In this document: positions 1 through 9,000 of the stretch, piece by piece
Layout of the letters: each line of letters begins with the position of its first letter
How positions within the stretch are numbered: the first letter of the stretch is position 1
Assembly: GCF_004522235.1 (NCBI RefSeq)
Contig: NZ_SDLT01000017.1
Location: forward strand, 58,476 to 122,475
DNA from: Amycolatopsis nivea
Lineage (GTDB): Bacteria; Actinomycetota; Actinomycetes; Mycobacteriales; Pseudonocardiaceae
Direction: 5' to 3'
DNA length: 64,000 bases
Position numbers and translations under genes: made by a program
The notes under the pieces: generated by a model
Database searches by the model: none
What the model was told of the DNA's origin: nothing
The model's input: the letters and a program-made list of their open reading frames with translations, nothing else

Positions 1-3000
1 ATCACCGAAACCCGGCTCGGATTCCACCAGCTCTGCGAAGCCCCAGCCGACTCCGGACGACGCCAACAACAACCAACCGCCGAACCCGGCGAAGCCGATC
101 GGCACGAAGCCCACTCCGGCCCCGCGCTCCCGCGACAACACCACGCCGCGCCGGGACCTTCACACTCCAGTCGCGTCACCCAAGAGGCCCGCGGCAACAC
201 CCGAGAGCCCCAACCTCCACACCCCAGTCGCAGCGCCCAAAAAGCCCGCGACAACACCCCAAAGCAGCAACCTCCACACCCCAGTCGCAGCACCGAAAAA
301 GCCGACCCCCGCCGCCGGCCCGGGGCCGAATGTCGGCAAGCAGCCGCCTATCACCGGCGGGAAGGGCGACTTCGCTCAGCACCTCAAGAACTTCAAGTTC
401 ACCGTCGTGCACGAAACCGGCATCATCGGCAACCTCGGCACCCGCAACGAGAACAACCAGGACAGCATCGGCGTCGTAGCCACCGTCGCCGCGACTCCGG
501 ACGACAATCTCCAGGCCATCGCGGAAAAGTACGCAGGCGGGTTCACCGGGAACTCCGCCGACGGACGGTTCGGCCTGGTCATCGGGATCAACGGCACACC
601 AGGCTCGGAACAAGCGATCAACCAGAAAATCCAGCAATTCCAGAATACCTGGGACAACCGCTTCCCGGTAGCGATTATCGGGTTCACCTGGAAACACCCG
701 AGCAACCCGAACATCGACCAGAAGACCATCCCGTACGGCGGCATCCGCGAAACGATGGTCCGGAATCCGGTCACCGAGCAGCTCGTCGGGCAAATCCGCG
801 AAGCGGGCGGGACCAACGAGGTCTACCTGCACACCGGCGACGCCGACGTCCACTCCCTCAACACCCGCACCGGGCCGCTGTTCGACGCGGTCAATACCGT
901 GGTCCAGCAGAATCCCGAAGGGCCGCCGGAGGTGATCAGCGGCGGGTACAACGTCCGGCCCGAGGACGGGGATCTCGCGAATCGCGCGGCGCAACTGGAT
1001 CTCGACGTGCGACAGGCGCTCGCCGGGGTGGACTCTCGGGCGGTTTACTTCCCGGAGCCGAACACTTTTGTCCGGATGGAGGGCAACAAGCTCGAGAACG
1101 ACGCGACCTTCGGCACCAAAAACCCGAACACGGGGAATTTCGATTACGGTGCCAAGGAAGGCCAGGGCCTGATCGATTCAGTGCTGTCGCAACGCAATCC
1201 GAGCTGGCAATACAGCGACCATCCGACGGCGATCGCGAAGTTCTCGTCCGATCTTGCCATTCAGACCAACGGCACCCGGATCGCGAGCAAGGTCGGCACC
1301 GATCCGAACGGGATCACCGCACTGACTCAAAGCCACGCCAACGAAACGACGTGGTCCGATCTGCTTGGCCATTATCTCGGCAACCACACGACGCTCGACC
1401 CCAATCTGGCGAAGATCGCCGCGAAAGCCGCGTTCCACGGGATCACTCCGAGCGGGCCGAATCCGAACCGGCCGGAGGTGTTTTCCGAGGTTGTCGCGAA
1501 TTTGCCCAAGAACGAGCGCACGTCGCTGGTCAAGGGCATGAAGGAGAACGTCGAGGACGGCAAGAAGCTCGCCGATCTGACGCTCGCCACCCGGCAGGCG
1601 CTGGTCGACAATCTCAGCGGAAATCGTCCGGCGACCACGCAAACTCCTGCTGCTGCGCCCAAAAACAACGGGCAGGCAAAGGAAACACCGAAGCCGAACC
1701 CGAAGACGCTGCCGGGTCCGAAAGACTGGAACGGTCGTCGCGACACCGCGCCGGTTACGCGGTTTTCCTCGGAGCGGTTCGATCCGATCAAGAAGATCGC
1801 CGGGCAATTCACCGGAAACCGCGACGGGCTCAAGGGCGGGCAGCTCGCCGGGGCGATGGCGCACATCCGGTTCGACGTGCGGCGGTTCGAGATCGCGCCG
1901 GGCCAGTGGGTGCGCGAGCACACCATTCCGATCGACCTGACCTCGCATTCCGGGTCGGTCACGCCGCAGCAGCGAGAGCAATTCGTCCAGGACCTGCGGC
2001 AGCATCTCGAAGACTGGGTCAACCAGTCGTCCCGGCTGCCCGGCGGCGACCAGCTGCATCTCCGGCTCGACGTCCGCGTCACCGACGACATCCACCCGGA
2101 CGACACCGGCTGGCAGGCCGACCCCAGCCGCCGGGTCCCGGTCAACGTGCACGATTCCACTGTGGACCCCGACACCCCGGACACGAACCAGCTCAACTGG
2201 GACGTCCACGACTCGCCCTTCGGCGTCACGCACGAGCTGATGCACTTCATCGGCCTCGGCGACGGCTACAAGAACGACGAAATGCTCTTCAACCGCCAGG
2301 ACCAGCCTGGCGTGATGGGGCCGGACGCGTGGCACGATTCGCGGCTCAACCCGGGCAACCTCGCGCAGATCGAGCAGGTCTCGAACACCGCGAACATCCG
2401 CGATCACCACCTCGGCGACGCCCCCGCACCGAACCCGACGCCGCACCAGGACGACCACCGCTCGCAGCCAGATCCGGACAGCAGGCCGAACCTGCACACC
2501 CCTATCAAGGCCCCGCAATCCGACAGCCAAACACCGAACCAGGACCACGCTCAGCCCGGGCCAGACCACAACGCCCCCACGAACACAGCGGAGCAAAACC
2601 AGAACCAGCAGGACGCCGTACTCGTAGCGGACGAGCAATCCGAGGAGGAGCCCGACACCCGTCCCCTCGCCGACCGGCTGCCCGAGTTCGTCCGCGACGG
2701 CAAAGCGCTCGGCTCCGTGGTCCCGGTCGACGTCCGCGGCGCCAAAGACGTCGGCACGAGCATCGAAAACCTGATCCAGCGCCTCAACCCGAAGCAGCAG
2801 AACCCGCCGCAAATACACGGCATCGACGCGATCACCGATTCCCTGTCCGGCCCTGAGTTCGAGTCCTTTATGGGCGACGGCCGCAAGCAAATGGTGCGCG
2901 CCGGCGAGAAATGGTACGAGGTGCACGTCACCGCGGAGCCGGACTTCAGCTCCGTCAACGCCGACCAGATCACCAAACTCCCGCAACCGACCATCGGCGA

Positions 3001-6000
3001 CGTCAAGAACGAGGTCAAGACCACCCACGCAAGCCCGAACACCGACACTACCGCGAAAGTCGTCGGCTCCTCGTACTTCGCGTTGTTCCCGGCCGGACCG
3101 TACGCGTCCGTCGGCGGCACCGCGCAGCTCGCCAGCCCGTCCGCGGAGCACACCGGCACCACGACCGGGACCGATCAGCGGGTGATCCGCACGGCGGGCG
3201 ACATGCAGCGGGCCGACGCTCCGGTCACCTACCGCATCACGGTGCGCAACGAAACCGGCGGCCTGGTCGGCTCCACAGTGGACGGACAAGTGGGACTCGT
3301 CCTCTCCACCGACCTGTCCAACCTGAAGCAGGAACCGACGGTCGGGCCCGCGGAGCCGAAGCCGGACTGGGCCAAGAAGATCGAATTCCTTTCTCCGGAA
3401 GCGGTCGACTTCGACGAGAACGCGCTCTTCGATCAGGTGAGCAAGAACCTGCATCCGTCGGTGACCAAATTCGGTGCCCCGGGCCGTACCTCGTTGCGGG
3501 AATTCCTCAGCCGCGGCGGGGTGCGCGGCATGCTCGGCACCGCGATGCAGGGCAGTCCGGTGGTGTCGAACGACCTGCTCAGCCCGCACGGTGCCCACCG
3601 TGACGCGGTCCAGCTGGCGGCGCGGCCGACGAAGGTCGAATACCTCGGCACAATTCCTGGCGACAGCGAACTGCGCTTCAACGATTCCTCGGTAAACGGC
3701 GGAAGCACCACCGTCTCGTCGAAATACGGCGGCGAGGTCAATGCGATCTTCGGCGGCGGTTCCTATGTACCCGGGACGGTCGGCGGCGTCGGCGGGGTCA
3801 GCGGCAGTTATTCCCGGAAGGTCAATCAACAGTCCACAAGCGGCACCAGCTTCACCAACAAGTCCACGGTGAACGCGAAGGGCGACATCGGCCTGTACAA
3901 GGTCACCGTCGACCTCGAGGTCACCACCTCAACCGGGGAAACGACCACGATCCAGGCCACTTCGTACACGCGGATGGGCTTGCCCGAGGCGAAAGCCCAG
4001 GGGCTTCCGGTGCCGAAGAATACCTCGCCGAAGTTCAAGGACGTCGGCGCGCGCTACGAACCGCCCTATCTCGCGGCGGCCATGGCGGCGGGCACTGCGC
4101 GGCCCGGATCGTTCGAACCGGCGACGCGCGTCCAGCCGCAGATCGAAAACGCGCTGCGGAACCTGCCGGGTGCGGACAAGTTCCTGCCCCGCTGGGACAA
4201 ATTCCAGGGCGACAACCAAGGCTCCGGCCGGGACATCTCCGAGCGGTTCGCGAACCTGCGGAAGATCGCCTCCACGTTCTCGGTCGCCTCGCTGCGGGGC
4301 AAAATGGACAGTCTGTTCACGCAGGGCGTTTCAGCGCAGTTGAAGAAGCGCGGGCTGTTCACCGACGAGTACATCAACGTCACGGTGAAGGCGAAGCCGG
4401 GACCTGGCCGTCACCTCGGTCAGGCGGACGGCCGCTCGGTCAAGAACAGCAACGAAACCAGCCCCTCGCTGACCAGCGCGACCACCACCGAACGAGGCTG
4501 GTCGGTCGGTCTCGAAGGCCGCGTGATCATTCCGGGCGCCAGCGCCGGCGCGAACCTCGGCATCAGCCCGACCGTCAGCCCGCTGCAGTACTCGGACAAC
4601 CGGACCTGGAAGAATTCCGGCGGCCCGACGGTGACCACGACGACCGGCAAGGGCGGCAGCCCGGATTCGCAGGTCTTCGAGCACGACGTCGAGTTCGAGG
4701 TCGAGATCACCAGCTACACCCGCCACCGGCCGTGGGTGCGGCGGCTGACGCCCGGCTCGCCGTTCCGGGTCACGCCGAAGGTGTCCACAGTGGCCAAAAC
4801 CGGCGATCCCGGCCTGCCGAAGATCGACGGCAAAGTCGACTTGTGGATCAACGACGGCGCCGCGCTCGCCAAGGACCCGGCCGAATTCACACCGGGCAAG
4901 CCGGGCGTCGTCTCGATGTCGCCGAACGATACCCCGAGCATCGACGACCTGCTGACCCAGCAGCAGAACCAGACGCCGCCGAAGTTCCTGCACGTGGAAG
5001 CGTTTGCGAACACCGAGGCGCTGCGGGACGAGGCGCTGCGCCAGCTCCAGCGCGCGGCCGGCGGCGACGCGGTGCTCGGCCTGCCGGGCAGCGAAGCGCG
5101 CGCCCGCGTGGACCGGATGTTCTCCCCGGAAAACTTCCGCGGCCTCACGCCGAAGCTGCTCAAGCAGGGCGGTACCGCGAACGGATTCCGCTACGACCGC
5201 CGCGTCGCGGACCGAGTCGGCGGCCTCGGCGTGGGCGTCTCGCTGAGCAATCCGAAGCTCGTCGCGGTTTCGGAAACCGGCGGCGGGGACCGGACGTATT
5301 CCGGCGGCTCGAAAGCCAGTTACGAAGGCACGCACAAGCAATCCGTCGAAGCCAACGTGCAACTCGGCCTCACCATCCGGCCGCCGGGCAGCGACACCCA
5401 CGGCCAGGGCCAGTTCTTCGGCACCGCGAAATGGAGCCCGTGGCAGCGCAGCTCCGGTTCGTCCCAGGAGATCACCGCGAGCGTCGACCACACCAACCGG
5501 TCCTCTTCGGACAGTCGCACCGTGCTGGTGCAGTACGATTCGAATGTCCGGCTGATCGCGGAAAGCCGCCAGGAAGGCCTGGTCAACGGATCGATTTCGC
5601 GCGCGGGTGCGGACGTCCATCTGCCGGGTTCGGTCTTCGTGGCGATGACCGAGGACGAGGCACGCGCGGAAGGATTGCTGCCGCCGGTCGAACCGCGCAC
5701 CCCGGCACCCGGCACACTTTCGGCTCCGCCGCTGGTAGGCGGCAAGTCCAGCTCGCTCGGCTCGGCGGTGCTGGAAGACGCACCCAACCTGACGAAGCTG
5801 GTGCAGGACGCCCGGCAGCAGCTCGGCAAACTCGGCGACAGGCTGCTGCCGAAATCGGTGCTGAACGATTCGATGAACAACCTCCAGCGCACGCTCGACA
5901 CTGCCTCTCCGGAAGCAGTCACGTCCCTTGTGGACAGTGCGCTCGACGGCGGCGTGTCCTTGCTGGCACAAGACGCGGGCGTGCTCTGGACCGACAATTA

Positions 6001-9000
6001 CCAATTGCAGCTCAAAGCGAAGATCCTCGACACGCAGTTCCTGGGCGTGAAGCACGACGGCAGCGAGGTCGACCACGTCGTCAACTCGACTCAGACGGAC
6101 AAAAAGAATTCCGGCCACGGCTCGTCTTACGGCGGACAAGTACGAGGCGCGGGCCGCGGTCTGTTCCAGGACAGCCAGCCCAAGGTCAGCGGCTACGACG
6201 GCGCGTACCTCGGCGCTACCGGGACCCGCGCGAAGACCGACCAGACCGTCGAGGCCAAGACCACGACCACCGCGTTGACCTCCTCCTCGAGCGGACCGTC
6301 GGCGCGGTACCAGCACCAGGTCCAGTTCGAGCTGGTCGTCGCCCGGGACGGGCGCACCTACCCGGTCGCTTCGCAGGAGGCGACCGTGACGTCGCGGTCG
6401 TCCGCGGACGACCACCGGATCTCCGGCGACGAGCAGTACCACACCAAACTGTACGGATCGCGGACGACCGAACTCAGCGCCACGGAGTCCACTCAGGACC
6501 GTCTCCAAGCGTGGCAGCAGGAAGGTTTCGGTCCCCTGCCGAAGTCTTCGACCGTGGAAGGGATCCGTGGCGCCGCGGATGTGCGGGCCGGCGCCATCCG
6601 CGCGTTGCGGCTCGCCGGCGCGGGCAACGGCCTCACCGGACCCGGCACTGGCGCGCACAACACGCTCTCGTCCTCAATCACCAACGAAACGCTGCAAGCG
6701 CATCTGCCGAACATGGTCGGCAAACCCTTCGCGACCCCGGATCTGCATTCCTCCGCGGTAACCGGCAGCAGCCACGCCTCGGTGAAGGTCTACACCCGCG
6801 TGGTGAAACCGGATCTGACCGGACTGAGCGATTCGGTCAAATTGGAGCGTTCGGACCAATCCGGATCCACTTTCACCGGCGAGGCCAAGGAAACGGTCAC
6901 CGGCGAACAGCAGGGCAATATCGGCACCGGCGGCATCACCGACCCGGGCCGGAACACGCATGCCTGGGGCGGGCTCGACGTGCGCGGCCCGGTCGGGCAA
7001 AGCGATCCGACGTCCAGCACCGCCGCGGCGCAGCGGTCCGTCGTCGGCAAGGACAAGGGCCGGACCGGGCTGGTCGGGTTCGACGTCGAGTACCGGATCG
7101 TCGCGACGGTCGACGGCAAGACCGCGGCGGTCGAGGTGCGGGTGCCGCAGTCGTCGCGGACGCGGATGAGCGAAACGGACCTGGAACAGTCGCTCGGCCA
7201 GCCCTTGCCGGAGACGCTCACCTCGGCGCAGGACGCGGTGAAGAAGGCCGCCGAGGATTGGCGCACGGCGGAAGAGGAACTCGAAAAGGCACAGCGCGAC
7301 TACGACGATGCGTGGCTGTCCGAAAACGACAACGTCCGCACTACGACCGACGGCGCACGCGGGCTGCACCTCCCGGCCGACGGCAATCCCGTGCAGCAAA
7401 TGCGGCAAGCCGTACAGACGGCGCAGAACGAAGCTCGCGACGTGGGCCAAGCCTTGCGCGCAGGCAATGACGAGATCACCCGGCTCAACGAACTCGACGA
7501 GCAGCTTCTGTCGCTGGCTCTCGGCGAGGAACCGGGTTCTGTCGAGCAAAGCGATCTGGTCGCGAGGGCCTGGGACGCGCAACGGCAGGTCCAGCAGATC
7601 CGGAACGAGCAGGCGAACCTGGTCCAGCAGCGGCAGGCCGCGCAGGATCGCGCCGCGGAAATCCTGGCTGTGCTGGACGAGTACCGCAACAATCACACCG
7701 ACCACACCGCGCGGCAGGACGATGCGGCCAACCGGATCCAGGAAGCCCGCGACAAAGCCGACGAGGCGCTGCGGAAATGGTGGCAGGCTAAGTCCGAAGT
7801 GGACAGCCAGATCAACGCGCACGCCTGGCCGCGTCCGGCGGAGAACACTGTCGAAGAACATCGCGAAGGCACTGTCGAAGCGAACGACACTGTGTCCGGT
7901 TGGGACACTGACACCGACCGGCCGTACAGCTTCGACCCGCACGAAATCCAGGTCCGCCAGATCACCGACGGCTCCGGCCGGGTTCGTGCTGTCTCGTTCC
8001 TTCCGGCGAACGAGCACACCGAAAGCGTCGAACGAGACTGGGTAGCCAACAATTCCGGTACGGTCAGCACCCTTCCGCAAGGCGCGACACCGGAGAAGTT
8101 CGATCCGCTTCTGAGGCAGGCCAACGCCAACGGGGCGACGCCAGAACTGTCCGGCCGCCGGTTCGGCGACTGGGCCGACCACACCGCGGCACCGTGGGAC
8201 GACGACTCCCTCTTCGTTTTCGCCCACGGACGCGAACAGTCGGTCAAGGTGACTTTGCTGGGCGGCAAGACTGTGCGAGTCGACGGCGATACGTTCGCCC
8301 GGATCGTCGCGCAGGCCGCGCCGCTGGCGCAGTCCCATTCGGTCACGCTCATCGCATGCAGCACCGGCCAGACCGACGGACCAGGCGGACTGGCCCACGA
8401 CTTCCAGCGAGCACTCAGCGAACTCGGCGGTCCGTCCACAGTGCACGCGCCGACCAAGCCTGCGTTGTTCGGCCGGGATTCGGCAACGCTCGGCAAGGCC
8501 ATCGGCGCTAAGGACGGCTTCACCACAGTCACCGACGGCGGTCATTTCCGCACCTTCGGCGATCCTTCAATGCAGTCCACAACAGACAGTGCGACGCCCG
8601 TCGAGGAAGCCCGTTACTCCTCACCCGAGGATCTCGTGGCAGACCTTCGGCAGACCGCAGTCAACGGCCCAGCGCCAGCGCCGTTGCTGGGACCTGACCT
8701 GTTCGGCCTGTACCGCGCTCCGGAGCCGCCGGAATTCCTGCGCGGACACGACTTCCGGACCCTCACCGCCGGACAGGGCATCAGCTTCCTGGAACTGCTG
8801 GACCTCGCCAAGGGCTACCAGCTGAGCAGTGAACACTTCGATCCCGCCAACCTCGACGACAATCGCGACTGGACCCTCGAGAAGGAACGACCGGACGAGA
8901 AGCTGTCCGCTTGGGCGCCCGGCAACGTCGAACCGCTCGCCAAGACGACGTCCACCCCCTTGCTGATGCACTCGATCTGGCTGGGCGGACCGCTCAAGGA

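Noticed and set aside
1178..3829. Long minus-strand open frame opposite the giant gene
   Set aside because: It is the high-GC complement of the well-supported plus-strand frame, with no domain motif and a composition dominated by Arg, Val and Gly.
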